Shown here: piece after piece, positions 6,084 to 12,708 of the stretch
Layout of the letters: each line of letters begins with the position of its first letter
How positions within the stretch are numbered: position 1 is the stretch's first letter
DNA from: CAZEMR01 sp964513465
GTDB lineage: Bacteria; Bacteroidota; Ignavibacteria; Kapaibacteriales; UBA2268
Reading direction: 5' to 3'
NCBI GenBank assembly: GCA_964513465.1
Contig: CAZEMR010000066.1
Location: forward strand, 1 to 16,355
DNA: 16,355 bases
Notes under the pieces: model-generated
Seen by the model: only the letters and a program-made list of their open reading frames with translations
The model's database searches: none
Told to the model about the DNA's origin: nothing
Position numbers and translations under genes: made by a program

Positions 6084-7455
6084 AATTGAACTCCTTCATT
6101 CGATATTTTTCCCACATTGGTTTGTATCCGGCCATTTGCCGGAACAGCTTGATGTCCTCGGGTTCGGGCTTGCCGAACTTTGCCAGGAATTTATACCAGG
6201 CCGCGCCGGGCTTAAAGCCGCGGGTTTTGGCGTCTCTGAGCGCATCGCGCATGAACCTGAGCCGCGCGCTGTCCTCGCTGATCTCGATCAGTTCGATGTC
6301 GTCGAGATGCCTGATCTCCGGAGCCTCCCGGACGTTCTCGTAAACCTTGCCGGTCTTTTTATCCCTGATCGCGATCTTTGTTTTCCGCTTCGATTTTTTG
6401 ATCCCCTTCAGCGTCCAGTCGCGCTCGGATTCCGGGAACCCGTGATTGAATATACAGTCGGAATGATCGAGAATTACGGCGCGATCCTTGCCGTCGGCGG
6501 GACGCAGGCCGCGCCCGACCATTTGCAGGTATAAGCCCAGGGATTTGGTCGGGCGAACGAGCTGGACGCACTCGATTGCGGGCACGTCGAAGCCTTCGGT
6601 CACAATCCCGACATTTGAGAGTACAAGGGTTTCGCCTTCGCGGAATCTTCGCAGTGTGGCGGCGCGCTCCGCGCTTCCGGTTGCGCCGTCGAGATGCTCG
6701 GCGGGAATGCCGGCTTCCTGATAGGTTTTTACGATCTGCCGGGAATGCGCCAGATTGATCGCAAATACGACCGTCCGCTTGCCCTCGGCCTTCTGGCGCC
6801 AGGTTTCCAGCAGATCGCCGTAGGTGAATTTCTCTTCCATCGCTTCGTAGAGGGCTTTTTCGTTGTAATCGCCCGCGGTCTTTTTGACTTTGCTCAAATC
6901 AAATCTTAGCGGATTGGCAAATATCTGCGGCTTAACGAGATAGCCCAGTTCGATCAGCTCCCTGACGCTTGTGCCGACTACGAGATCGTCGAATAAATCC
7001 TCGAATCCCGCTCCGGATGTCCGAACCGGTGTGGCCGTTACGCCCAGGATTTTTGCCTCGGGGTAATTATCATAAATTGTGCGGTAGCTGTTGGCGCGGC
7101 TGTGATGCGCTTCGTCGCAGATCACCAGCCCGATGTCCGGCGGCATCTTCCGGCGCACCAGAGTCTGGACGCTGGCCACCTGAATATCCCGCATCGGGGT
7201 GTACGGATACTCCGGCTGGATTATCCCGTGCCGGAGTCCGTACCTGAATAATTTTTCCGAGGCCTGCTCGATCAGTTCTTTGCGATGGACAAGCACGAGC
7301 ACCCGGGACTTGCGTTCGTAGGCGTCGCGGCAGATGTCGGTAAACAGCACCGTTTTGCCCGCGCCCGTCGGCAGAGTCAGCAATACCCGCCGATGCTCAT
7401 GAAATGCCTGATATACCTTCCGTTTCGCTTCGATCTGATAAGGCCTAAGCTGCAT
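6076..7455 (-). CDS. DEAH-box superfamily 2 DNA helicase
   Basis: A 459-residue protein from the preferred ATG. Motifs in order: Q-like LRPYQIEA (3-10), Walker A LPTGAGKT (28-35), DEAH box CDEAHH (113-118), TATP (140-143), and in the second RecA domain the motif V/VI region SNVGIVTEGFDVP and QMVGRGLR (311-318). This is the phage/restriction-type SF2 layout (UvsW- or SSL2-like), used to remodel forks or branched DNA. An ATG 6 bases earlier lies only one base from GGAG; the ATG at 7455 has 7-base spacing and is chosen. The gene overlaps the end of the nuclease gene by 11 bases. The C-terminal 100 residues (KSKRKTK then a helical tail) are phage-specific and unassigned. Confidence 0.9.
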   Translation of the reverse strand: MQLRPYQIEAKRKVYQAFHEHRRVLLTLPTGAGKTVLFTDICRDAYERKSRVLVLVHRKELIEQASEKLFRYGLRHGIIQPEYPYTPMRDIQVASVQTLVRRKMPPDIGLVICDEAHHSRANSYRTIYDNYPEAKILGVTATPVRTSGAGFEDLFDDLVVGTSVRELIELGYLVKPQIFANPLRFDLSKVKKTAGDYNEKALYEAMEEKFTYGDLLETWRQKAEGKRTVVFAINLAHSRQIVKTYQEAGIPAEHLDGATGSAERAATLRRFREGETLVLSNVGIVTEGFDVPAIECVQLVRPTKSLGLYLQMVGRGLRPADGKDRAVILDHSDCIFNHGFPESERDWTLKGIKKSKRKTKIAIRDKKTGKVYENVREAPEIRHLDDIELIEISEDSARLRFMRDALRDAKTRGFKPGAAWYKFLAKFGKPEPEDIKLFRQMAGYKPMWEKYRMKEFNYE

Positions 7456-8110
7456 CGGCATACTCCTTTGGCGTAAGGTATGCCTCGAGCTTGCGGAATT
7501 TTACCCACCCGACGAAGTGTCCCAGCAATAGCTTCAGATCGGTTTCCATTCCGGGATAACGCCACATGCTGAATATGTGCATATCCTTCAGCCGCAGATC
7601 CATTTTCGATTGATTCAATCTCGGGAATTCGAATACTTTGTAAATCACAATATCCGAACTAAAAAGGTCGCAGTAATACCGCCACTGATAGCTCTCGGCG
7701 TATCGGGCGCAGTCGAAGTTTCCGTAGGTGGTTTTGTGCTCGCAGGCGATGTTCCCGATCAATTGATCGGCCATGGCCACCACCCGGACGGCCTCGCCGT
7801 CAACTATGTAATCCTTCGTGGTCTTTACTTCGAATGGATAGCGGTATGAGATTTGGTCGTAGGCTTTGGTAATGGTTTCGAACGGGAAAACTATCCCGCC
7901 CGATTCGAAATAATGTATATCTTTTTTGTCGTCATATTTTACCCTCTCGTGGGGATGCTCGAGTATGTCGTGAAATGCCGTCCCGATTGCCATGTGGATC
8001 GAAGGCGGCTCCTCGCGCTTGATCTGCGAGATCAGCTTTTGCTCGCTTAGCCATTCTTCCTGCAGAAATCGCCGGAATGATTCGAGGGTGGTTACCGATA
8101 TTCTAAGCAT
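7445..8110 (-). CDS. PD-(D/E)XK exonuclease, Cas4/RecB-like
   Basis: A 221-residue protein with the RecB-family nuclease pattern: GTAFHDILE (H47), VAMADQLIG (D115), ACEHKTT (E124-x-K126) and the following helix with YQWRYY (Q142). These match motifs I, II, III and QxxxY of Cas4- and AddB-like exonucleases. The iron-sulphur cysteine set of true Cas4 is not seen (only C123, C134 and C147 nearby). It lies next to a Sak4-like ATPase, a pairing typical of phage two-component recombination modules in which the exonuclease makes single-stranded tails for annealing. AAAGGAAG precedes the ATG. It is a leading candidate for the phage recombination exonuclease. Confidence 0.82.
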   Translation of the reverse strand: MLRISVTTLESFRRFLQEEWLSEQKLISQIKREEPPSIHMAIGTAFHDILEHPHERVKYDDKKDIHYFESGGIVFPFETITKAYDQISYRYPFEVKTTKDYIVDGEAVRVVAMADQLIGNIACEHKTTYGNFDCARYAESYQWRYYCDLFSSDIVIYKVFEFPRLNQSKMDLRLKDMHIFSMWRYPGMETDLKLLLGHFVGWVKFRKLEAYLTPKEYADAA

Positions 8111-8126
8111 AGTCTTCCTTTCTGTT

Positions 8127-8147
8127 GCATAATTAATCAGTTTATGC
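8127..8147. repeat. Inverted repeat in the gap before the nuclease gene
   Basis: GCATAA (8127-8132) and TTATGC (8142-8147) form a perfect 6-bp dyad around 9 bases. It lies 17 bases upstream of the nuclease start. On the plus strand it sits between TTGCAT (8125-8130) and TATATT (8148-8153), a possible rightward promoter with 17-bp spacing. It may be an operator or a short mRNA hairpin. Confidence 0.35.
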
Positions 8148-8180
8148 TATATTCGTATTCAACAATATCTTTTTCATTTG

Positions 8181-8223
8181 GCCCTTGCAGGGAAGTCGCA
8201 TTCCCCGCAAGGGCTTTTGTTTT
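8181..8223 (+). terminator. Rightward-facing terminator hairpin inside the leftward operon (site A)
   Basis: GCCCTTGC (8181-8188) pairs with GCAAGGGC (8207-8214), with an inner GGGAA/TTCCC stem around a 6-base loop. It is followed on the plus strand by TTTTGTTTT. The T-tract overlaps the stop codon of the Sak4-like gene. On the minus strand, the direction of the operon, there is no T-tract. The structure therefore faces against the genes around it. Confidence 0.6.
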
Positions 8224-9202
8224 ACATAAAGTCCGGAACTTCTTCTTCCTCGACTTCCTTTTCGGGCGCGGCTTTTTTCTTCGGTTTGGGATCGACAAAA
8301 ACCTTTGCGTCCTCGTCGAAATTTATCTTCAGCTTTTCCGCATGATTCTTAAGCATGTGCCACACCTGCTTTTTCATCCCGTTTTTCATTTCCTTCAGGT
8401 CATCAATCATCGCGTTGCACTGCTCGGCGTTTTTGATTGCATTGATTTTTTCGGAATAGTCGGCCACCTTGCCCGCCGCTTCGGACTGCGCCTTGACCGT
8501 CTTGCCGATCTTGTCTTTCATCGCTTTGATCATGTTTTGCATGTAGGAATTATTTTCGTTGAAATTCGGGATGCTCAGTAGCTCCAGCCCCGCGGAGTTT
8601 TTGCCGATCGTCGATTCGGTCGGATTAAAGTTAAGCGTCGTGATATTGCCATCGCGGGCCGTCCGCTTTTCCATATATCCGACAAAGTCCGCCAGCTTCA
8701 GCACTTCCGAAAGGCTTCCGCCAGGGATGTCGGGCCGCATTTTGTAATCATCGCCCGATTTGTCTTCTTTAAGGTGGGCAATCAGGATCACGTCCTTGCC
8801 GTAGGTCAGCAGCATCTTCATCCATGTCGAATACGTCGATTTGAGCGCGCCCCAGCCCTGCATCGTCAGCGATCCCGCGCGGGTGCCCATCTTGGCGTTC
8901 TCGTTGATTATGTCGGCGGTCATGTAGTCCAGCGCCCTGCCGACGGTGTCGATTACGATTGTGTCGAACGGTTTCAGATCCTTTTCCTTTAGCTGGCTAA
9001 TGTCCATCCAGCTATCGATGCGGGCGACCGTTGCATTCGCGCGGAAGGCCGAGCGGTGAGCGCCCTTGTCGAAGTCCAGCACCAGCGGGTTTGACGCCGT
9101 GCAGCCGATCGAGGTTTTGCCCGTGCCCGGCTGCCCGTAGATCAGGATATTCAGGTTGTCGATATTGATGTCCTCGTCGCCTTTGATTAATTGTAAAGCC
9201 AT
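8222..9202 (-). CDS. RecA-like ATPase, Sak4-type single-strand annealing/recombination protein
   Basis: A 326-residue protein with Walker A GQPGTGKT (23-30) and Walker B FDTIVIDTV (D85), the compact phage nucleotide-binding family (AAA_24) to which Sak4 annealing proteins belong. The middle segment has 'VILIAHLKED', a RecA-like motif 4 strand. The C-terminal third is helical, then Lys-rich, and ends in the acidic tail EVEEEEVPDFM. It should bind single-stranded DNA and promote annealing with the exonuclease encoded next. AGGAGAAA sits before the ATG and overlaps the stop of the small membrane-protein gene. The family match is strong for the ATPase; the annealing role is inferred from family and neighbours. 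Confidence 0.8.
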   Translation of the reverse strand: MALQLIKGDEDINIDNLNILIYGQPGTGKTSIGCTASNPLVLDFDKGAHRSAFRANATVARIDSWMDISQLKEKDLKPFDTIVIDTVGRALDYMTADIINENAKMGTRAGSLTMQGWGALKSTYSTWMKMLLTYGKDVILIAHLKEDKSGDDYKMRPDIPGGSLSEVLKLADFVGYMEKRTARDGNITTLNFNPTESTIGKNSAGLELLSIPNFNENNSYMQNMIKAMKDKIGKTVKAQSEAAGKVADYSEKINAIKNAEQCNAMIDDLKEMKNGMKKQVWHMLKNHAEKLKINFDEDAKVFVDPKPKKKAAPEKEVEEEEVPDFM

Positions 9203-9212
9203 GATTTTTCTC

Positions 9213-9347
9213 CTATTTAATAAAATGAATAATGATGATTAGAAATAATACTCCGATTGCAAGCTCAAGCCCGACCATTGCGAGCCGGTATATCCGATTC
9301 CGCAAACTGCGCGGATCGCTTCTGAGTTTGATTCTCAGCCGTTCCAT
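9213..9347 (-). CDS. Small single-span membrane protein (44 residues)
   Basis: The protein begins MERLRIKLRSDPRSLRNRIY and ends in a hydrophobic span of about 20 residues (VGLELAIGVLFLIIIIHFIK). The basic front and single span predict an inner-membrane protein with N-in topology. The start is supported by a near-perfect GGAGGAGCG ribosome site. Its first 83 bases overlap the end of the upstream gene in another frame, and its stop sits inside the ribosome site of the Sak4-like gene, as in a coupled phage operon. Function unknown. Confidence 0.6.
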   Translation of the reverse strand: MERLRIKLRSDPRSLRNRIYRLAMVGLELAIGVLFLIIIIHFIK

Positions 9348-9606
9348 TTTCGCTCCTCCAATTCATTCGGGTGATTCTTTCGTTCAGCATTTCTTCGGCA
9401 ATCTCATAAGCCATTGCCGCAATTTGTTTGTAGGTAAACGTCGTAGTGATGTTCGTCAGCGACAGCAGGGTCTGCATTGCCCGGCCTGCGAACTCGTCGA
9501 GCAGGGTCATCGCCGGCGCCGCCTCGTATTTCCACGCCTGCGAGCGGTCAATCGATCGCGAAACAAGCGCCGGGAATACATTTGGGTTTTCATTGGGTTT
9601 GTTCAT
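9265..9606 (-). CDS. Conserved phage early protein, unknown function
   Basis: A 113-residue protein from ATG at 9606 (GGAG 6 bases upstream; the preceding in-frame TTG is rejected). The middle has 'MTLLDEFAGRAMQTLLSLTN' and 'IAAMAYEIAEEMLNER', a pattern I recognise from many prophage early regions ('TLRDYFAAQAM...IAxxAYxxADAML'). No function is known for it, though it often sits near recombination genes, as here. The last about 28 residues are polar and probably disordered, and they overlap the next gene. Confidence 0.65.
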   Translation of the reverse strand: MNKPNENPNVFPALVSRSIDRSQAWKYEAAPAMTLLDEFAGRAMQTLLSLTNITTTFTYKQIAAMAYEIAEEMLNERITRMNWRSENGTAENQTQKRSAQFAESDIPARNGRA

Positions 9607-9647
9607 CAATCGCTCCTTTATTATATTTGTAAAGTGTGTTTAAGCAT

Positions 9648-9692
9648 GTCCCGCTGTTTTTTGGGTCTCCTTCGTGGCAGCGGGACTTTTTT
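9648..9692 (+). terminator. Rightward-facing terminator hairpin inside the leftward operon (site B)
   Basis: GTCCCGCTG (9648-9656) pairs perfectly with CAGCGGGAC (9678-9686) around a 21-base loop, followed by six T on the plus strand. It lies between two leftward genes. Upstream on the plus strand are TTGTTC (9599-9604) and TATATT (9622-9627) at 17-bp spacing, a possible promoter for a transcript of about 60 bases. Facing against the operon, it is unlikely to end the operon's own transcript. Confidence 0.6.
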
Positions 9693-9700
9693 ATGCCCTC

Positions 9701-10081
9701 TCAACTTTGCACCATATCGTGATAATATGGATGCAGACAATCCGTGATGAAAAATTTGGGCTTCAGTCTTTTCACCGGCTCACGCTTTTTCTGCGAGATC
9801 CCGTATTTTTTCATAATGCCGCAAGTCTGCGATTTGAAGTCCGGACGGGTCTGAAGTTTTTCTTTTGCGTAATAAGTCATTTTCGATACGGACTCCGGGT
9901 TAAGCCGCATGTGCCCGGCTATCTCGGTTTCCGATAGCTTGACCTGATACAAAATATAAACGGCGGCGTGGCGCGCGTCGGCATTCTGATACCTTAATCC
10001 GATTGTCCGAATCTTCTCCGGATCGCTCCCGAACGCCTCGGCTACGTAATCGATCAGATTTTGAATTTCCCTGGAATTCAT
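9701..10081 (-). CDS. HTH protein resembling DnaA domain IV
   Basis: A 126-residue protein. Residues 3-80 read IQNLIDYVAEAFGSDPEKI, then 'NADARHAAVYILYQVKLSETEIAGHMRLNPESVSKMTYYAKEKL'. The order of helices, the 'AR-x-x-A-x-Y-I-L' helix and the 'S-x-x-E-I-A-x-x' turn follow the C-terminal DNA-binding domain of DnaA. The exact DnaA signature loop is not kept, so a generic TrpR/sigma-like HTH is the alternative. The C-terminal 45 residues are basic and unassigned. The ribosome site GGAGGT is encoded by the last two glycine codons of the exonuclease gene, so the two are coupled. Confidence 0.5.
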   Translation of the reverse strand: MNSREIQNLIDYVAEAFGSDPEKIRTIGLRYQNADARHAAVYILYQVKLSETEIAGHMRLNPESVSKMTYYAKEKLQTRPDFKSQTCGIMKKYGISQKKREPVKRLKPKFFITDCLHPYYHDMVQS

Positions 10082-10084
10082 ATG

Positions 10085-10855
10085 TTAACCTCCATTAATA
10101 TTCTTTTCTTTCAGGAAAATTCTGCAGAATCTTTTAGTATCATCTGGGAAGTCTGTTAATAGCATCCATTCGATATAGTTAGGTTTTTCCGAAACGGGCG
10201 CACCCTTGTATTTGCCAAAATTAAAGACAGGCACGCCTTCTTCGTTTTCGGTAAATCGCCCGGCAAGATCATAAAGCGATCTATCGTAGTTGCTTTTCCT
10301 TGCTAACTCGGAAATGCTGCAATTGGAAATTTCTCCGTATTGATTAAGCATTTTCGTAAATACGTCCGTCGTTGCTTTTGTGTCTGCCATGGCGCCATGA
10401 GCGCCGTCATGGTGGCGTTGCAGGTAAAATTCTACCGCTTTTTCAAGCGTTCGCGGCTCAAATATTTTGTATAGATTCCCAACGTCGATTATTGATACCT
10501 TTGAATAATCCCAATCATAACCGCAACGCCGAAGCTCATTGAGAAGTAGCGGAATATCAAAAGCAATGCAATTATAGCCGACAATGTCGCAGCCCTGAAT
10601 AAATGTATATATGGACGTAGCAATTTTTGAAAAATGCGGGCTATCCTTTACGTCCTCATCGCTTATCCCATGCACGTTTGTAGCTTCGGCAGGAATTGTC
10701 ATTCCCGGATTAACCCTTGCTTCGATTGTGTCTTCCTTGCCGTTCGGTAAGTGCTTTATCATTGCGATTTCGACAATCCGGTCAGATTCAACATTGAGTC
10801 CCGTAGTTTCTAAGTCTAAAAATATTATTGGTTTTTTGAGCTTTATTAATTTCAT
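10085..10855 (-). CDS. DEDDh 3'-5' exonuclease, DnaQ/ExoX-like
   Basis: A 256-residue protein. Exo I is FLDLETTGL (D14, E16); Exo II is GYNCIAFDIPLL (D100); Exo III is HGAMADTKAT (H153, D158). These give the four acidic residues and the His of the DEDDh family. The C-terminal segment (about 190-250, 'VPVFNFGKYKGAPVSEKPNYIEWML') matches the small DUF3820-like add-on often fused to ExoX-type exonucleases. It probably trims single-stranded 3' ends during phage replication or repair. It is placed between unknown phage genes and the DnaA-IV-like gene, 3 bases from the latter. Confidence 0.9.
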   Translation of the reverse strand: MKLIKLKKPIIFLDLETTGLNVESDRIVEIAMIKHLPNGKEDTIEARVNPGMTIPAEATNVHGISDEDVKDSPHFSKIATSIYTFIQGCDIVGYNCIAFDIPLLLNELRRCGYDWDYSKVSIIDVGNLYKIFEPRTLEKAVEFYLQRHHDGAHGAMADTKATTDVFTKMLNQYGEISNCSISELARKSNYDRSLYDLAGRFTENEEGVPVFNFGKYKGAPVSEKPNYIEWMLLTDFPDDTKRFCRIFLKEKNINGG

Positions 10856-10868
10856 TACTTAGCCTCCC

Positions 10869-11273
10869 TTAATCTTCCAATACTTCTTCGTGGGCCGGAA
10901 GCGCCTTGTATTCGGCTTCCTCGATCTCTTCGTCGCGGCTGAACATCGAGTTCATGCCGTGCTGCTGGGGGATTTTCTCGCGCTTTAGCTCCTCGCCCGT
11001 CTCCGGGTCGTAATAAATTTTTTCGTTCGTTGCGTAATCGAAGCTGACGTCGCACTCCCGGGGCTCGGTGCGGTAGCCCAGCTTGATGTCCGAGCTAATT
11101 TCCGCGATCTCGGTTTCGGCCTCGCCGATACGCGATTTGAAATGGTCCGCTGCGTTCTTTTTGCCGCGATTCATGGCGTCGATCCGGTGAAGCCACTGCG
11201 ATAGCTTTCTCGCTTTTTCGGCGATCTCCGCGTCGGTGAAATAAATATGCAGGTCAATTGTTTCGGTTGGCAT
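10869..11273 (-). CDS. Conserved phage protein, coiled N-terminus, unknown function
   Basis: A 134-residue protein. Residues 10-65 are mostly charged helix (probable coiled coil). The middle carries 'EPRECDVSFDYATNEKIYYDPETGEEL', a beta-rich segment in which residues written in the gene describe a 'Y-x-D-P-x-T-G-E' turn seen in several small phage early proteins. The tail is acidic. No function is assigned. The start ATG has GAGGT upstream within a 45-bp repeat that also precedes the next gene to the right. Confidence 0.55.
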   Translation of the reverse strand: MPTETIDLHIYFTDAEIAEKARKLSQWLHRIDAMNRGKKNAADHFKSRIGEAETEIAEISSDIKLGYRTEPRECDVSFDYATNEKIYYDPETGEELKREKIPQQHGMNSMFSRDEEIEEAEYKALPAHEEVLED

Positions 11274-11315
11274 TTTTTACCTCGTGATTAAGTGATAGTG
11301 ATTTAAATTGTTTAC
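11271..11315. repeat. 45-bp direct repeat, copy 1 (stop-gap-ribosome-site-start unit)
   Basis: These 45 bases match 11525-11569 with 2 differences. Each copy runs from an ATG (as CAT on the plus strand) through the GAGGT ribosome site and the gap to the stop of the upstream gene. It is an intergenic cassette repeated around the small gene at 11312-11527. Confidence 0.8.
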
Positions 11316-11527
11316 ATATCCTCTGATTCATTTTCCGGAACTTCTTCGACGCATTCATGCTCCATTAGCAAAGGGTCAATTTCGGCATCAAGGCCGTAGC
11401 CTTTTTCGAGCAGTGCGACTGCGTTATGCAATTGCGCCTGGGCAAGTGACAGGAAGAGTGGCGCCTTGTCTGCATTTTGTAAATTCATATCCGCATTTTG
11501 CAACGCTTCAAAGATTGTTGTTGACAT
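11312..11527 (-). CDS. Small acidic protein, unknown function
   Basis: A 71-residue protein, MSTTIFEALQNADMNLQNAD onward. It is helical, with an acidic tail rich in Glu (EVPENESEDM). GAGGT precedes the ATG at 7-base spacing. It is flanked by two copies of the 45-bp repeat, so it looks like a cassette inserted or duplicated between the membrane-protein gene and the coiled-coil gene. Not recognised. Confidence 0.5.
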   Translation of the reverse strand: MSTTIFEALQNADMNLQNADKAPLFLSLAQAQLHNAVALLEKGYGLDAEIDPLLMEHECVEEVPENESEDM

Positions 11528-11569
11528 TTTTTACCTCGTGATTAAGTGATTGTGATTTAAATTATTTAC
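11525..11569. repeat. 45-bp direct repeat, copy 2
   Basis: Near-identical to 11271-11315 (2 differences). It spans the stop region of the membrane-protein gene, the gap, and the ribosome site and ATG of the small acidic-protein gene. Confidence 0.8.
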
Positions 11570-11879
11570 CCATTAGCACAACCGCGGCGACCAGGGCCGT
11601 CAATATGTGCACACCCAGAAATATGTAGCCAAGATTCGAGTTGAACAGGTTCTTCGTAAAATCGATCCGGGTGAATAGCATCGCCGCGAAATTGCTCGCC
11701 GCAAGCGCGATCAGCTCGATTACGCAGATCGTCACAACCGCCTCGAGCGTCGCGTTTTCGATCGGGAATTTCACCGCAATCGCCGCGATCGCAAGCCCGG
11801 CCAGCATCGCCGCCGCGCCCTTTAGCTGCGCCGATTTCAGGAACTCCACCGACGTGATTTTTTCCGAATTTTCAGACAT
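11562..11879 (-). CDS. Small three-span membrane protein
   Basis: A 105-residue protein with three predicted spans at about 21-38 (GAAAMLAGLAIAAIAV), 46-70 (LEAVVTICVIELIALAAS) and 82-103 (LGYIFLGVHILTALVAAVVL). The front is polar. An AAAGG site lies about 7 bases from the ATG. It may be a membrane effector such as an exclusion or lysis-regulating protein, but no family is recognised, and early location argues against a holin. Confidence 0.6.
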   Translation of the reverse strand: MSENSEKITSVEFLKSAQLKGAAAMLAGLAIAAIAVKFPIENATLEAVVTICVIELIALAASNFAAMLFTRIDFTKNLFNSNLGYIFLGVHILTALVAAVVLMGK

Positions 11880-11908
11880 TTCGATACCTTTCTTAAATGT
11901 GAATAAAT

Positions 11909-12103
11909 TTAGTCTTTGTCGCTTTGCTCGTCGCCCTGCTCATCGCCGGGGGGCAGCATCTCGTCGAGGATTTCGTCGAGCTCCTCGCGCTCGCCAAGGG
12001 CGTCGGCTATCGATTCGACAAGCCGGCAGTCCACTCCGAACTCCCCGGCGATTTCGTCGAGCCGCTTCTCCCTGGGTTTTTTCTTTTTAGAATTTCTGGC
12101 CAT
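11909..12103 (-). CDS. Small basic-then-acidic phage protein, unknown
   Basis: A 64-residue protein from the ATG at 12103, which has GGAGAA 6 bases upstream; the longer frame to 12184 overlaps the neighbouring gene and is rejected. The first 15 residues are basic (NSKKKKPREKR). The middle is helical (LDEIAGEFGVDCRLVESIAD), like a short HTH or helical hairpin, and the tail is very acidic (GDEQGDEQSDKD). Function unknown. Confidence 0.5.
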   Translation of the reverse strand: MARNSKKKKPREKRLDEIAGEFGVDCRLVESIADALGEREELDEILDEMLPPGDEQGDEQSDKD

Positions 12104-12132
12104 TTTTGTTCTCCGAATTTGGTTTATAAAAT

Positions 12133-12148
12133 ATCCGGCCGGCCGGAT
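12133..12148 (-). terminator. Perfect 16-bp palindrome, possible attenuator
   Basis: ATCCGGCCGGCCGGAT is a perfect palindrome 4 bases after the stop of the small protein at 12153-12359. On the minus strand it is followed by ATTTTATAAA. It could be a weak leftward terminator or attenuator, or a binding site. The CCGGCCGG core also appears in the terminator at 12391-12445. Confidence 0.4.
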
Positions 12149-12152
12149 TGAT

Positions 12153-12359
12153 TTACATTGCCTTGATAACATCTTTATTTTCATTGATTTCGAACTCGTA
12201 ATGCCATGTTTCCTCGGTGCCGCAGGATAGCCCGTAGCGGATCATGCCCGGAAGAATCGTAACGCCGGTTACGATGCGCTCCCGCTGCTCGGAATCCGTT
12301 CTGAGAAATACAGTCTGGCCAATCATAAATTTGATTTCCATATTGATTTTTTTTAACAC
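12153..12359 (-). CDS. Small conserved phage protein with beta-rich fold, unknown
   Basis: A 68-residue protein read from GTG at 12359, which has GAGGAG just upstream; the next ATG (12341) has none. The core 'FMIGQTVFLRTDSEQRERIVTGVTILPGMIRYGLSCGTEETWHYEFEI' follows a pattern I recognise from small phage and integrative-element proteins ('IGDxVxLKTDxEQxxRxVTG...YxLSCGxxExWHYxFEI'), probably a small beta barrel. Role unknown. It is the first gene after the strong leftward terminator at 12391-12445. Confidence 0.55.
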   Translation of the reverse strand: MLKKINMEIKFMIGQTVFLRTDSEQRERIVTGVTILPGMIRYGLSCGTEETWHYEFEINENKDVIKAM

Positions 12360-12390
12360 CTGACTCCTCTGTCAAATTATTTTCAAAAAA

Positions 12391-12445
12391 CCCGGCCGGC
12401 AGTGATCTATATAAAGGAGAGCCATGAAATTTTCCGCCGACCGGG
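12391..12445 (-). terminator. Strong leftward intrinsic terminator within the early region
   Basis: On the minus strand CCCGGTCGGC pairs with GCCGGCCGGG (10 bp with one G-T wobble) around a 35-base loop and is followed by TTTTTTG. It lies directly after the excisionase-like gene. On the plus strand the same pairing has a C-A mismatch, so it is built for leftward transcripts. It probably splits the early region into a small regulatory unit and a downstream unit that needs antitermination or its own promoter. Confidence 0.75.
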
Positions 12446-12451
12446 CCATCT

Positions 12452-12706
12452 TCAACAATCAAAAATCTCCCTGATATTCAGCGGCGGCGGCTCGCCGATT
12501 TCGGCTAATCCGGAGCTGTCCTGGCTCTCTGCCGCGGCTGTGGCCCGCTTGTGCCATTCCTCTAAATGCAGTCTGTTTATGCGCTTATGCCGCCCGACGT
12601 TGGCGTGGGGCATAGTGCCGTCGTCGATCCACTTACGAACCGTTTCGTCCGATACCTTTAACATCCTGGCCACCTGCCGCGGTGAATAGAGAGCAAATTC
12701 ATCCAT
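12452..12706 (-). CDS. Excisionase-family HTH protein
   Basis: An 84-residue protein. Residues 5-55 read ALYSPRQVARMLKVSDETVR, KWIDDGTMPHANVGRHKRIN and LHLEEW, the HTH_17/MerR-like layout of excisionases and related small DNA binders (a 'V-A-x-x-L-x-V-S-x-x-T-V-R-x-W-I-x-x-G-x-x-P' helix pair and the wing 'G-R-H-x-R-I'). It may act as Xis with the integrase at the right end, or as a repressor. An AGGA site lies 9 bases from the ATG, encoded inside the upstream gene. The last 25 residues are unassigned. It ends 7 bases before the strong terminator. Confidence 0.75.
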   Translation of the reverse strand: MDEFALYSPRQVARMLKVSDETVRKWIDDGTMPHANVGRHKRINRLHLEEWHKRATAAAESQDSSGLAEIGEPPPLNIREIFDC

Positions 12707-12708
12707 AG

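Noticed and set aside
7445..8110. True Cas4 (CRISPR adaptation) gene
   Set aside because: The four iron-sulphur cysteines are not seen and there is no cas1, cas2 or array; a phage recombination exonuclease fits better.
9606..9640. Leftward promoter with TATAAT at 9620-9625
   Set aside because: A start site from it would leave only a few bases before the ATG and would cut off the ribosome site.
11641..12090. Rightward frame of 149 codons
   Set aside because: It crosses two leftward genes and a gap and has low-complexity composition typical of antisense frames.
12104..12184. N-terminal extension of the small basic/acidic protein
   Set aside because: It would overlap the neighbouring gene and run through the 16-bp palindrome; the ATG at 12103 has a good ribosome site.
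12424..12474. 16-residue rightward mini-ORF with AAAGGAG inside the terminator loop
   Set aside because: The ribosome-site match is notable, but the peptide is tiny, no rightward promoter is clear, and the region is explained by the leftward terminator.
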